Assembly: GCA_001970955.1 (NCBI GenBank)
Contig: MPUH01000889.1
Span: 1-30,531 of the forward strand
DNA length: 30,531 nt
Source: Stentor coeruleus
Lineage: Eukaryota > Ciliophora > Heterotrichea > Heterotrichida > Stentoridae
Direction: 5' to 3'
A program made the position numbers and the translations under genes. Positions 1-10,398 of this stretch are shown here, piece after piece. The notes under the pieces are model-generated. The model did not search any database. It had not been told where the DNA came from and saw nothing but the letters and a program-made list of their open reading frames with translations. Each line of letters opens with the position of its first letter. Position 1 is the stretch's first letter.

Positions 1-585
1 GTTTTAAATAATGACAGGAGTTTGGTTGTTGGATATAATATGGTTTTGATATGAATATTAAAGTTATGTGGGAAATTGGATATAAAGTCTTACAATTGAA
101 TTTTATGGATGATTTTTTGGAGTGAAAAAATGGAGAGGATGCTTGGAAGGAGGGCTTATAAGATTTTTGATGAGTTTTAAGGGAGTTTCTGAAGTTGCTT
201 ATATAATTAACAAGGGCTGGACAATAGTCAAGCGATAATTCCTAACTAATACTAAAAGCTTATATAACTATACCATTATAAATTAATTAGATGGCAATTT
301 TATTCATTAAAAATATTGTAAGTTTTGTATAGCTTTAAGAGTTTGAGTTTAATAAGTTTATAATTATATTATTTATTAGGTTGATATTTGAAGCTAGGCC
401 AAGTTGTTTGTAAGCATAGATGAGATTTTTTATTTTTTTTGATGAATCTGACTTCTTCTAATGATGATAATGAGATTTTACATTTAATTCTTGTGATAAA
501 GTATGCTGTAGAGCTAAATTTGTTGTGCATCGTTCTATAGTATTGAATTTTGTGCACCTTAAAATAGGTTAAAGACAGGAAATTT
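1..585. other. AT-rich stretch without a recognisable gene
   Basis: No coding frame here has convincing protein character. The only item of note is a 20-nt motif at 236-255 that recurs at 12879-12898 (reverse) and 26509-26528. The left part may hold the far end of the decayed kinase that starts near 1037 on the minus strand, but I cannot align it. Confidence 0.4.
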
Positions 586-1037
586 TCACAGAATTTCCAT
601 TCGATTTTTGGAGAAGTTTTTTGTGAATGATTGAGTATTTTCTTTATTATAGGTTAATGGATGAGAATTTGCTAAAAGTTGGTAGAGAATGATTTCGCAG
701 CTCCAAATATCCACAAGTTCACTATATTGTTTAGGAGAACTTGCTCTGGGAACATGCAAGCCATAGTCTCTAATCTTAGGTCTAGTTTTTCTTCTAAAGT
801 GCAATTAATACTTAAAGCCAAATTCTTGTAATTTTCAGATTTGCTGCTCTAGGTCAGATTCTTGTATAGAAAACAATAATACTTTTTCCGTGAGTTTATA
901 TTTATTTATAACCTTCAGAGCTGCAGAATGGTGATTATTTAAGTTCACACATTCGAGAACTGCATCAAAGCCCCTTTTCCAAGAACTGATATAATTTCGA
1001 ATTCATAGCTGATTTTTCTCATTAGCTTTTCTTTCAT
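586..1037 (-). pseudogene. decayed Ser/Thr protein kinase
   Basis: On the minus strand an ATG at 1037 opens a typical kinase start: YEFEIISVLGKGA (glycine-rich loop), then, after a 1-nt frameshift, a strand with the lysine region SAALKVINKYKLTE. The frame then meets a stop. It resumes near 800 with KIRDYGL (a degraded DFG block) and ELVDIWSCEIILYQLLA, the conserved subdomain IX of CaMK/AGC-type kinases. The stretch between helix C and the DFG block, including the HRD catalytic loop, is missing. The piece is therefore a relic with an internal deletion, at least one frameshift and in-frame stops. No kinase activity is possible. I infer a CaMK-like ancestor from the DIWS-C-ILYQLL motif, but the subfamily is uncertain. 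Confidence 0.75.
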
Positions 1038-1574
1038 CCTGTTATTATACACACTAAAAATTCATATGCATAATTAATTGTGATTATGAGTTTGACTTTA
1101 AAAATTCCAATAGAAAAGCTTTAGGAATACTGAAAGTTAGTAATGATATTTTGTATTGGACTAAACTATATATGTTATTTTTAGTATATTTTTAAAGCTC
1201 TTGATATATTATTAAAATTCGATTTTAATATTTTCAATTTTACAGAAGTTTAAAGTAGGTGGTAGTTAAGGTGGGATGATTTAAACCTTGTCCAATCGAG
1301 ATTTGTTTGTCCTACAATCTCTTTCTTTAGGCAGATTCAGTATATTAAACCACTCACTATCGCTGGCTATGTGACTCTTTACTTGACTGAGGAGGTCTTT
1401 ACTATTTCTTTTCTTTTTACAGAAGTCATACTCAAAATATAAAAATTTATGGTAATTACTAAAAGCACATCAAGGAAGAAACTATAAAATTATTAAAAAA
1501 TACACTTCAAAAGCTCATAAAATTTTCTACACAAAATAAACCTTCTTATTTTTACTTACAAAATATTAATGTAA
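1038..1574. other. intergenic, no gene seen
   Basis: AT-rich spacer. At 1255-1315 there is a segment with a match to the RNA polymerase III A-box consensus (TAGTTAAGGTGG) and complementary ends GTAGG/CCTAC. It resembles the segment at the right end of the window but does not fold into a standard tRNA by eye. Confidence 0.4.
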
Positions 1575-2048
1575 TTACCATGGTGTAAGATTATAATTCG
1601 ATATTTCTTTTTGTTTCATCTTTCCTTGTGTTGAAACACTATTTTTATAAGGTTTTTTTTCTGAAATCGAACTGTTAATAGGTCTTCTGGTAGCATTTTT
1701 ATCTTTATTTACAGCTAAAGCAAATGTTCTCAAACAATAACCAACAGAGTCATTACAGTTTTCAATCTTTTGTATAGGCCTATTTTGTGCTTCTCGTATA
1801 TAAATACGATTTGATGAATATAAATGTCGTTTTTTCCTAATAGGACTAAAATTATTGCCTTCAGAGAGTTTTCTACTATGAATTGGAGTAGTTTTTTTCT
1901 TAGTAATTTGGATATTCTTTGGGCTTTCTTCGAGTAAAAATAAATTGCTTACTATACGCCTATGTTTTACATGTTGCAGAAAATGCAAAGATCTTAGCAT
2001 TGGATACTCATAGCGAGCAGGATTATATGCCATTTTATAAAAAGTCAT
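1575..2048 (-). CDS. small basic protein of unknown function
   Basis: The open frame encodes 157 residues from ATG to TAA, unusually long for chance in such AT-rich DNA, and its composition is protein-like. It is rich in Arg, Lys, Asn and Ser, has no signal peptide or membrane segment, and shows no motif I recognise. A second Met at residue 6 (MTFYKMAYN) could be the true start. The C-terminal third is very basic and low in hydrophobics, suggesting a largely disordered protein, perhaps one that binds RNA or the cytoskeleton; that is a guess. It lies alone between a kinase relic and the Rab21-like gene on the opposite strand. It could also be a lineage-specific orphan or a chance frame. Confidence 0.5.
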   Translation of the reverse strand: MTFYKMAYNPARYEYPMLRSLHFLQHVKHRRIVSNLFLLEESPKNIQITKKKTTPIHSRKLSEGNNFSPIRKKRHLYSSNRIYIREAQNRPIQKIENCNDSVGYCLRTFALAVNKDKNATRRPINSSISEKKPYKNSVSTQGKMKQKEISNYNLTPW

Positions 2049-2691
2049 TAATAAACTATATAGGAAAATAACTTTTATGATTTTTATAGATGAGATTGCT
2101 TGAAGGTAAAATAATTTTATGGACTAAAGGAGGATTTGAAGGCTTTAAGATAGAAAAGTTAAGGCAAAAATAGTGTATATAGGATTTGTAGAATAAGAGT
2201 TTGTTTTGTTATATAAATAGTTTGAAAGGTTTAGTTAAGGAATTTTAATTTAGTTTTATGGGTTTTTGAGATTTTAAATGATTTAGTTTTAATGTAATTT
2301 AAAGCATTGAAAAAAGGGTTATCCTTGTGATAGTAAGATTTAGCAAAAAATAAAGCAAAAAATCAAAACTTTCANTTGAAAAAAGGGTTATCCTTGTGAT
2401 AGTAAGATTTAGCAAAAAATAAAGCAAAAAATCAAAACTTTCATAAACTTTTTTCCATAAACAAAATCTCAGTCAAATTTATCAAATATAAAATTATATT
2501 ATCACAATCAATTGGCAGATTTAAACATAGCGTGCTCATCCAAAAGCCAATACTCAAAACCTTTTCTACAATTCTCAAAGCTTTTGATCATCTACCCTCA
2601 TAAATTCTCTAAAATGTCTAAATCTTATCAATCCTATCTCTTTAAACTCTAATATAATCATCTAAATTTCCATTTAAAAATAAAAATATTA
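2049..2691. other. intergenic with an N-joined 68-nt repeat
   Basis: No gene is visible. The stretch holds an exact 68-nt direct repeat on either side of one N and, at its right end, the AT-rich leader of the Rab21-like gene (about 250 nt with many runs of A and T before the ATG). Confidence 0.45.
2307..2443. repeat. exact 68-nt direct repeat flanking an N (2375)
   Basis: Positions 2307-2374 and 2376-2443 are identical over 68 nt and are separated by a single N. This is the pattern left when two overlapping contigs are scaffolded without merging the overlap. The true sequence probably has one copy. Confidence 0.9.
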
Positions 2692-3315
2692 ATGGATTCA
2701 GTCAAAGAGTTCAAAATAGTCACTCTTGGTGAAGGCCGAGTAGGTAAGACTTCCTTAACGTTAAAGTTTGCACGTAACGAGTTCCACGACAACGAAATCA
2801 GCACAGTCCAAGCAAATTTCATTCAAAAAGACGTACAATTAGATGGTGGAATCCAAGTAAGACTGAATATATGGGACACAGCTGGTCAAGAAAGGTTCCG
2901 TGCTTTAGCTCCAAATTATTATAGACAAGCAAATGGTGCTGTTATAGCATATGACATTACTGATGCTGGATCTTTTAATAAAGTAAAAGCTTGGGTTAAA
3001 GAATTACAATCACAAGCTGATAAAGATATAAGCATTGTTATTGCAGGAAACAAATGCGACCGTGAGTCTGAAAGGCAGATTTCTGCACAAGATGCTATTG
3101 ACTATGCGAATTCTATAAATGCAGCGCACTTTAATAGTAGTGCGAAGTCTGGAAAAGGGGTGAATGAATTGTATACGGAAATTGCTAGGAGGGTTTATGC
3201 TGTGCATCAGAAAAATGCTAAGGCTAACCCGCAGTTGAGCAATTCTAGAGGAGGGAGAAGAGTGAGAGTCACAAATGACGAACCCCAAAAGCCTAAAAAT
3301 AAAAATTGCTGCTAA
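2692..3315 (+). CDS. Rab21-like small GTPase
   Basis: This 207-aa protein is a complete Rab GTPase, a membrane-anchored switch for vesicle traffic. The P-loop GEGRVGKT is at residues 13-20, the switch II block WDTAGQERF at 61-69, the guanine-specificity motif NKCD at 120-123 and SAK at 150-152. The C-terminus NCC is a double-cysteine geranylgeranylation site. The closest family by eye is Rab21 (Rab5/22/21 group, early endosomes and endocytic recycling): GEGRVGKTSL, the TVQANF effector region and YYRQANGAVIAYDITD all resemble Rab21, although switch I is divergent. Length is normal. There is no intron. The ATG follows an A/T-rich leader, and the stop is TAA. The exact Rab class is inferred from memory of the family, not from a search. 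Confidence 0.9.
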   Translation: MDSVKEFKIVTLGEGRVGKTSLTLKFARNEFHDNEISTVQANFIQKDVQLDGGIQVRLNIWDTAGQERFRALAPNYYRQANGAVIAYDITDAGSFNKVKAWVKELQSQADKDISIVIAGNKCDRESERQISAQDAIDYANSINAAHFNSSAKSGKGVNELYTEIARRVYAVHQKNAKANPQLSNSRGGRRVRVTNDEPQKPKNKNCC

Positions 3316-3707
3316 TTAGAATTAGGGATTATTTATTATAAGAAAGTTTATTTGATATTTATATATATTAGGTTTATATATTATGATTGATATTAGATGA
3401 TGGCTTTGGATTTTAGGAATTGAAAATTTTAGTTAAAGAAGGGAAAGTTTAGTTTGCTTTATAGTAATAAAAATACCTTTTATAATAATTTTTTACTTAA
3501 TTAAACTATCTCAATTTGTAAAAAACTCTACAACATATTCATTTATTCATGAAAACTCTTTAGTTTTTGATAACTTACACAATTTGAACTTCTCTTATCT
3601 ATACACCAAGCTTGGTGAATTATTAAATTTTTATTATCCTAGCTTATATAATTATCACTTAAAGACCTGTAATTTTTATTTAAATTTATTATTTGTAAAT
3701 ATCTGCT
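3316..3707. other. short intergenic spacer
   Basis: AT-rich spacer between two co-oriented genes. It should hold the Rab21-like 3' end and the promoter of the coiled-coil gene. No motif or hidden gene stands out. Confidence 0.4.
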
Positions 3708-5369
3708 ATGAACAGTTTACAAAGCGCTTCAAAATATTCAATGCTCTTCAATTCCCCACAGCTGAGTTATTCGATCCCAGATCGTTTTTCAGATTCTAGT
3801 AACATGAAAACAAACACAATCTCATATTTCAAAGTCAATCTTACCGGTCCAAAAATTTCAGAATTCATTACGCAGCTTACAGAGCAAGTAAGGAGGATTT
3901 CCCCAGGGTTTTCTTTCAATACTAATAAAGAACAGCCTTTAGAGCAAGTCTTAGGACTTTATAAATCAGCTGTTGACAAATTTATGGAAAATTACTCAAA
4001 ACAACTTAAAGGCGATTATAAAAAAAGAAGCAAAGGATCTGTAGGGGGAGATATACAAGTTAATGAAATGAATTGTCCACAAGATGCTAAAGAGACTATG
4101 AAAAAACTACTTAAATATGAACAGTTGCTAAAAAAGAAAGAGGAAAGCTTGAACTATGAGAAAAACAGATTGTTTGAACAGTGTGAGAATTTGAAGATTA
4201 TTGAAAGGAATATGCAAGAAAGTCATAATTCTTATGAAAGAGAAAAAAACGAATGGTATGAAGAAAAGGTTAGAGATGTAGAAAGGTTGGAAAATGAAAA
4301 AACAAGATTCAATCATGAAAAAGAAGAACTAGAAAAAATCGCTATTGAGCTTAAAGAAATAAAATGCAGAATTGAAATCAAAGAAAAAGAAGCTTTAAGC
4401 AGTTTCAAAATCAGAGAAGAAAACCTGAAAGTTTTCGAAAAATGCTTAAAAGATACAAAAGAAGAGCTTCTTGAAGAAAAAAATAAATCAACAAAAGAAA
4501 AAATCAATATCGAACAGGAAAAGTGGAATCTAGCACAAATGCAAAGAAAAATTAATGAAAAAGAAGCTTTGCTAACTTTGAGAAATGATCATTTAGCTTT
4601 AGCAAGAGCTGAAGTAGAGAAGACAAAAGTTGAACTCCAGCAGATGAAAACAAAAATCGATATTGAAAATTCACAGTTACAATTAGCTAAGAAAAAATTT
4701 GCTATGGAAAAAAAGAAATTCGAAGAACAGGATCAGAAATTTTCACTTCAAAATCCTAATGAAATAAGCACAGTTAATCTTTCGTATGAAGGAACATTAC
4801 AAAGTTCGTTTACATATGAAAATAAGTCAATTGAACTTACAGAAAGGGAAAATGAGATTGAGAAAGCTTATACGGAATTGACACAACAAATGGAGAGATT
4901 TAACGCTGAATTAGAGATAAGAGAAGATTGTTTAGAAGCAGAAGAGAGAAGAATTATATTAAAAGCTAAAGAACTTGATACTAAAATCCAAGAACTTCAG
5001 GAAATCGAATACTTTTTACTCGAATCCAAAGCCCATCTTGAAGAATTCCGCATTTCAGCTATAGAAGAAATCGAGACCCAAATAAAATCTCTGCAAACTT
5101 TATCGGTTGGCCTTAATCAGCAAAAAGCGCATATTGAATTCTTGCTTGATAGGCTGAATAGAAATATTGCTTTAGTTAAAAGGTTTGGAGGAGACTTGAA
5201 AGTTATTGAAGAAGCTAATTGCGAACATAGTCCAGATTCATCACCTAGATATTATGGGAAAATAATCCAAGAGGATGCTAATAAGTATTTAAAAGATAAG
5301 GAAGGTCAAGACTATGAGGCTGATAAAGAATTTGGTGAGGAATTTGAAGAGTTTAAAGACTTATCATAA
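3708..5369 (+). CDS. long coiled-coil protein
   Basis: The product has 553 residues. The first ~35 are Ser/Asn-rich, and residues ~36-120 look globular (a FKVNLTGPKISEFITQLTEQ region and LEQVLGLYKSAVDKF). From about residue 125 to 500 it is nearly continuous heptad-type coiled coil dominated by Glu, Lys and Leu, with a short break around LQNPNEISTVNLSYEG. The C-terminal tail is acidic (DKEFGEEFEEFKDLS). There is no membrane segment. Proteins of this build in ciliates are usually cytoskeletal, such as basal-body, cortical or centrosomal scaffolds, but no family signature allows a firmer call. Two other Met codons near the start (residues 12 and 33) are possible alternative starts. No intron is needed; the stop is TAA. 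Confidence 0.8.
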   Translation: MNSLQSASKYSMLFNSPQLSYSIPDRFSDSSNMKTNTISYFKVNLTGPKISEFITQLTEQVRRISPGFSFNTNKEQPLEQVLGLYKSAVDKFMENYSKQLKGDYKKRSKGSVGGDIQVNEMNCPQDAKETMKKLLKYEQLLKKKEESLNYEKNRLFEQCENLKIIERNMQESHNSYEREKNEWYEEKVRDVERLENEKTRFNHEKEELEKIAIELKEIKCRIEIKEKEALSSFKIREENLKVFEKCLKDTKEELLEEKNKSTKEKINIEQEKWNLAQMQRKINEKEALLTLRNDHLALARAEVEKTKVELQQMKTKIDIENSQLQLAKKKFAMEKKKFEEQDQKFSLQNPNEISTVNLSYEGTLQSSFTYENKSIELTERENEIEKAYTELTQQMERFNAELEIREDCLEAEERRIILKAKELDTKIQELQEIEYFLLESKAHLEEFRISAIEEIETQIKSLQTLSVGLNQQKAHIEFLLDRLNRNIALVKRFGGDLKVIEEANCEHSPDSSPRYYGKIIQEDANKYLKDKEGQDYEADKEFGEEFEEFKDLS

Positions 5370-7208
5370 TAATATTATCTTATTTTCCATTATATTTATA
5401 CAAAAATAAACTTTTCTTCGCAATCTTTAATTTATCCTTAATTTATTTAAAAATAAATCCTATCCCGGAGTAACTAGGAAACAAATTAAATTTTATCATG
5501 TATGAGAAACTTGAAATAATATATCAATTATTTTAGATTTATGTATATGGATAGGAAAATTTGATCTTTAATGCTTGGCTATCTTATTAGATACTTTAAA
5601 TGAGTTAAATATTCATAAGTATCGAATAACAACAATAATCAGGACGAACTCTATTTAAATGCCTTGGGAAAGTATTTAAGTGATAATAGATCTGACAAAA
5701 CCGTATTAATGGGAATTTGATATTAACGAAATAGCTGTATAATATCTAATTCAAGTTTTATAATGCAAAATATTAGCTTTTATGATTAATTTATAATATG
5801 ATTGTGCATCAAATTGCTAAATTTAAAAATATTGATTGGCTGGGTTGCATATCAACAAAATTTTTTTTTTTTAAGGCTAAGTATATTCGACTAAGAATTT
5901 TGGTTAAGCATGCTCATAATACAAAAATCTCTAAAAACATATATTTTTTATTATGAAATAACAATATTTTATAAGTTTTCATGGAAAATAGAAAGGATAT
6001 ATAAAATCTTAGACTATCCGCAATGCCTAAAAAGCTAAAAAATTATCACGCATAAAAAGTTTACCTGCTCTGAAAACTGAACCAAAGCTGTTATCCTTAG
6101 CAATTTCTCCTTATAGAAAACAAAAAAACTCAGTCTAGCCACACATTTAATTGTCTGCATATTTTAAGAAGTAAAGTACATTAACTAATGATTTCTTATT
6201 TAAATAATTAATAATAGTTTTTTTCTCACAATTCAGTATACAAAAATAAGATATCTCTTTCAAATTAATTTGAAATTTTCAGAAAACAGCAGAATTAGAT
6301 TTTTAAGTCTGTATTATGTGAAGAAAAATAAAATAATATTAATCAACTTTCATTCTTGTTAAATTTATAATAACAGAATTATCCATTTTTTTGTATTGTG
6401 TGATTAATTCTTCTGTTTCTCTAGTCATTAAAAAGTTGAGACAGTTTTTTGAAACAATGAGATTTGAATTTAAAAAATGATTCAGAAAATGTGAGGTTTA
6501 GATTTTCTATTGAAGGGAAGTTTTTCTGATTTGAAATGATGATGAGTAGCNTAGATTTTTAAGTCTGTATTATGTGAAGAAAAATAAAATAATATTAATC
6601 AACTTTCATTCTTGTAAAATTTATAATAACAGAATTATCCATTTTTTTGTATTGTGTGATTAATTTTTTTGTTTCTCTAGTCATTAAAAAGTTGGGACAG
6701 TTTTTTGAAACAATGAGATTTGAATTTAAAAAATGATTCAGAAAATGTGAGGTTTAGATTTTCTATTGAAGGGAAGCTTTTCTGATTTGAAATGATGATG
6801 AGTAGCTTCAAGGTCTATCCAAGGCGCTTTTTATAAAATTTAATGTTTTAATGATCTTGAGGCGATTATTGAGATTTTATTATTAAATAATAAGAGTGCA
6901 TATCTTTTAGAGCGAAATTTATCAAATCTTTTTATTAGTAAATAAAATGATGAAGGTATTGAAATCTAAGCGTCAATCATCATCTTAGTTCACCTTAAAG
7001 TTTATATCATTATATGATATGCTTAAAATACTAAAACTCTATGGAAAATTTTCAGATTTTTTTATAAAATATCTACAAATTATATAAATTTCCTAATCTA
7101 TTTATTTAATTACTTCTATAATCTCTCTAATATTCTTAAAAATATCTATCTTAAGGCATATTTTTAAACCTTCATCTTTACAAAAACTAATTATTTTAAA
7201 ACAATATA
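5370..7208. other. 1.8-kb region without an intact gene
   Basis: Both strands are rich in stops. On the plus strand at about 5570-5720 a broken frame reads LNALGKYLSDNRSDKTVLMG, which resembles an LRR ribonuclease-inhibitor-type repeat interrupted by stops. On the minus strand at about 6420-6840 another broken frame reads FPSIENLNLTFSESFFKF, again LRR-like. Both are too decayed to name. The region also carries the N-joined 255-nt repeat and a run of T at about 5860-5870. Promoter and 3' elements of the flanking genes must lie here but none is recognisable. Confidence 0.35.
6296..6806. repeat. near-identical 255-nt direct repeat flanking an N (6551)
   Basis: Positions 6296-6550 and 6552-6806 are the same 255-nt sequence with only a handful of base differences (for example gttaaat against gtaaaat, ttgagac against ttgggac, gaagttt against gaagctt). 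The single N between them suggests two contig ends that overlap but were not merged. The mismatches may be haplotype differences or low-quality contig ends. Confidence 0.9.
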
Positions 7209-9857
7209 TTATTTAGGTTCAATATAATCCTGAGTTTGGACAACTCTCCTCCTAAATTTCATATTATGATAAGATGCATCACTTGGAGGCTCCCATCCTA
7301 TTTTAGCCTTAGCAGGACAAATCCTAATCATACTCGGCATTAAATTTTCCATTTTCCTTTTCAAGGTCAATACTTCCCCAAACTTATCCGGATACAGTTG
7401 ATCTGCCATCCTAGCAAAAGCTTCAATAAATTCCACATAAACCATTTCCAAATGCTCTGAATGTTTAATTTCATCAACTTCAGTCATCATAGCTTGCCTA
7501 AAACACATATCAATCTCCCTTAATATAAATTCTTCATTACACAATCCTGCTTCATTACACATCAATCTAAATTCATGTAAATTCATTTTATCTAAAGGTC
7601 CTTTACCCATAGCAGCATATTTTTCAAAAACTCCCATAAGGATTTGTTTGTGAAGTCTAAAAAAAAGATCAACATCTTCTTTTAAATATTTGTCGGTATG
7701 CCAAGAAGATTTATCATATTTTTTCATCGCAGGTAAAGCATGATCATTTAAAAGCTTAATAAATGCTTCTTTTATATTTTCAGATTTCTTGTTTTTGCAA
7801 TATAAAAATATCGAAAGTCTTAATAAAAATTCAGCAAATTCATAACGACAAAGCCCATTACCAGCATTGAACTTTTCCCCTTTAGCCTGTGGAGCATTTG
7901 ATAAGTTCCATATAATCCCAGTTTCTTGTAAGACTTGGTCTTCATTTTCAAAGGCACACTTTTTTAGGAATTCATTGAGAACATTTTTGCCTATAGAGAA
8001 AAGTTCGATGCCACTGATTGCTGAGAGTTGTCGGAATGTTTCAGAGATATCCTTGTAATGAGATTTGAGGATTAGCCGGATTTCATCTTGTTCAGCTTTA
8101 TTGGACAAGATGACTTTGATATTAGAAACCTCGCAATCATAGTCTGCACATTCGTTCATAAGTTCTTCAGTATCGAAACGATAGTCTTTAAAAGAGCTAC
8201 TTTCTATAGTCCAAGGGATTTTTTCAATGATAGTTTCAGTACGATCTTTTACTCGAGGGTCATTCCGGGGTTTTATATTAGGGGGCTTTTTGTTATTCCA
8301 AGGCTCATGTTCGATAAAAATTATGTTAGTCTTACTGATACATAAGTAGTTCTTCTGCCCATCTTGTGTTGGGTACTCAACTTTGACTGGATTTTCAAGG
8401 ATATGAGTATTATACTCTTTTGATATAGCAAAGCTACTTGAGTCACTGAAAAAAAACTTCAACATACCAGGAGGGACCATCCTGTTTATAGCAAAAAAAT
8501 CTAAACCTTTATTGCTCATAGCGCATTGCTGATAATTATCGCAGTCTAAATGTATAAATATCGGTGTTTCAGTCAAAGTCCCAGACACTTGGGGTTTCCA
8601 AGTTATAGTGATTTCAACCCAGTCCTCACAAATCCAACAGTTTATCCTAGAAAAAACCTTAGCTTTAAATCTTTGAGTATCCATAAGCCTTCTATGTAAA
8701 TGCCCATGCTCAGTTTTATTTAAATATTCTAATGGGATTATATATCCTTTAGAATCTACAACACAGTCATTCCCTTGCATATGAATGCCGTAAATGTTTT
8801 GATTGTCTTTAAGACCTTCACCTATAACTTCGCATTCTTTTCTACAGAAATAATTGTTAGATAAGTCTACATGTTGAAGATATTGGTTATGGCTGAATAG
8901 TTTGGCAAAAGCATTTGCTGAGATTAAACTGTCTTTTCTTCCAAAGGAGTTGTAGGATAAATCAATATGTACTAGACCATCGTTTGATGCTAGACCTTCT
9001 AGGAACTCTACACATCCTGTTGTCCCTAAACAGTTCCAGTGGAGGTCAAGGGATTTTATGGATTGGTTGTATTTTAACATTTCGACTAGGGGCTGAACTG
9101 AGTTATAGCTTAGGTTGTTTTTAGCTAAAGAGAGTTTGTTGAGTTTTTTATCTTCGGATAAGACTCTGCATAGAACACCCAAAGCTTTTTCCGAAATGTA
9201 CGTATTTTCCAGCTCAAGAACCTTAAGTTTTGATTCTTGCAACTTAATATGTTCAATAAGCGCCGTTATTGTTTGTGAGGCAATTCTATTTTCTGATAAA
9301 ATAATTCTCTTTACCTGTTTCGACTCAAGTGTACTAAGTATCTGTGCAGCACCATGATCACTTAGCCTATTAGCTTTAAGATTGAGAGTCGAAACATTTT
9401 TTAAATGACGGATGCCTTCAGAAAACGCTGTTGCATAAGTATCTCCCATGCTATATTGGTGAATGTCTATCATAGTTTCAGGGCCTTTTCTTCTAACTAT
9501 GCCGAATGGATTCGGTTTGAGTTTTTGTTTTTCAACAACTCCCAAATATGCTAGATTTGGAGAGTCTTCAAGCTTTTGATGTTGATTCCTTTGAGAAAAC
9601 TGAGGTAGGTTTATGTAGGTTTCGTAAAAATCAAGCCTAGCACTTTCACCAACTGAACCTCCGTATGCATCCATACTTCCACTACGATTATCAGCTGTTG
9701 GTCGGAGAAATTTTATAGGAAACTCTTTAGGTTTTCTTCCACTTGCCCGAGGAGTTTGAGAGAACATTTTCCTTGGTGAGTCTATTCGAACTTCAATTGA
9801 TCTTCGCATTAAAGGGAGCTTTCCGGTGCCGTTTATTTTATTAACTCCTGAATTCAT
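7209..9857 (-). CDS. LRR protein with a helical, EF-hand-like C-terminal region
   Basis: This 882-aa protein starts with about 130 disordered, basic residues. Residues ~140-370 form leucine-rich repeats of the ribonuclease-inhibitor type, with recurring units such as LNLKANRLSDHGA, LSLAKNNLSYNSV, LDLHWNCLGTTG and VDLSNNYFCRKE. A middle part (~370-600) contains a Trp-rich patch (CWICEDWVEITITWKP), followed by a helical C-terminal half with blocks like CRYEFAEFLLRLS and VYVEFIEAFARMA, which recall the degenerate EF-hand repeats of many ciliary LRR proteins. There are no signal peptide and no membrane segments. I infer a cytoplasmic or axonemal scaffold protein; the exact family is unknown to me. 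The frame is uninterrupted, every Trp checked is TGG, and the stop is TAA. Confidence 0.88.
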   Translation of the reverse strand: MNSGVNKINGTGKLPLMRRSIEVRIDSPRKMFSQTPRASGRKPKEFPIKFLRPTADNRSGSMDAYGGSVGESARLDFYETYINLPQFSQRNQHQKLEDSPNLAYLGVVEKQKLKPNPFGIVRRKGPETMIDIHQYSMGDTYATAFSEGIRHLKNVSTLNLKANRLSDHGAAQILSTLESKQVKRIILSENRIASQTITALIEHIKLQESKLKVLELENTYISEKALGVLCRVLSEDKKLNKLSLAKNNLSYNSVQPLVEMLKYNQSIKSLDLHWNCLGTTGCVEFLEGLASNDGLVHIDLSYNSFGRKDSLISANAFAKLFSHNQYLQHVDLSNNYFCRKECEVIGEGLKDNQNIYGIHMQGNDCVVDSKGYIIPLEYLNKTEHGHLHRRLMDTQRFKAKVFSRINCWICEDWVEITITWKPQVSGTLTETPIFIHLDCDNYQQCAMSNKGLDFFAINRMVPPGMLKFFFSDSSSFAISKEYNTHILENPVKVEYPTQDGQKNYLCISKTNIIFIEHEPWNNKKPPNIKPRNDPRVKDRTETIIEKIPWTIESSSFKDYRFDTEELMNECADYDCEVSNIKVILSNKAEQDEIRLILKSHYKDISETFRQLSAISGIELFSIGKNVLNEFLKKCAFENEDQVLQETGIIWNLSNAPQAKGEKFNAGNGLCRYEFAEFLLRLSIFLYCKNKKSENIKEAFIKLLNDHALPAMKKYDKSSWHTDKYLKEDVDLFFRLHKQILMGVFEKYAAMGKGPLDKMNLHEFRLMCNEAGLCNEEFILREIDMCFRQAMMTEVDEIKHSEHLEMVYVEFIEAFARMADQLYPDKFGEVLTLKRKMENLMPSMIRICPAKAKIGWEPPSDASYHNMKFRRRVVQTQDYIEPK

Positions 9858-10398
9858 TTTATTAAGTGAATTATGATCTGGTCTTATTGATGGGTATTAA
9901 TGATGAGAATGGAAATGTTTTTTTTATTATATGAATGACTTATTTGATGTTTTTAATATGTTGAAGAGTTTTTAATGATGAGATTTCTTATTAGTTTATT
10001 AGAGTTTTAGGTTGGTAAAAATATTATATGAATTGCATGAGGTTTCAAGTTTAAAAAAATATAGAATAAGATCTAGAAGGACTGGGAAATATTTTCTGAC
10101 TTGGGTTATGAAATTAGATGAGTTTTAGTGATTATGATATTAAGGATGGTCAATTTTGAAATTAAGAGATATAAGAGAAAGTTTAATCTTTTATATTAAT
10201 TTGAAGGAGGTATTTTATTACAAGAAAAAACTAATTTAATGTTAAATAGAATATTACTTAAGAATTTTTTAATTCTATTAATAGCATTACTATATAATAT
10301 CAATCATTTTTGAGTGAGTTTTTATATAAAAAATAATCTAATGCCATCTAAAAAGAAGAATCTAATAAAATCTTAAAACCAAAGATACAACACAAGCT
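9858..10398. other. intergenic, no gene seen
   Basis: Very AT-rich spacer upstream of the LRR gene. No coding frame, repeat or structured element was found. The promoter of the minus-strand LRR gene presumably lies in its left part. Confidence 0.4.

Noticed and set aside
3584..3799. 71-aa plus-strand ORF overlapping the start of the coiled-coil gene.
   Set aside because: Phe/Tyr/Leu-rich product of AT-rich leader sequence; it overlaps a clearly better gene in another frame.
7867..9357. Several plus-strand ORFs of 63-85 aa inside the LRR gene.
   Set aside because: They are antisense shadows of a strongly coding minus-strand frame.
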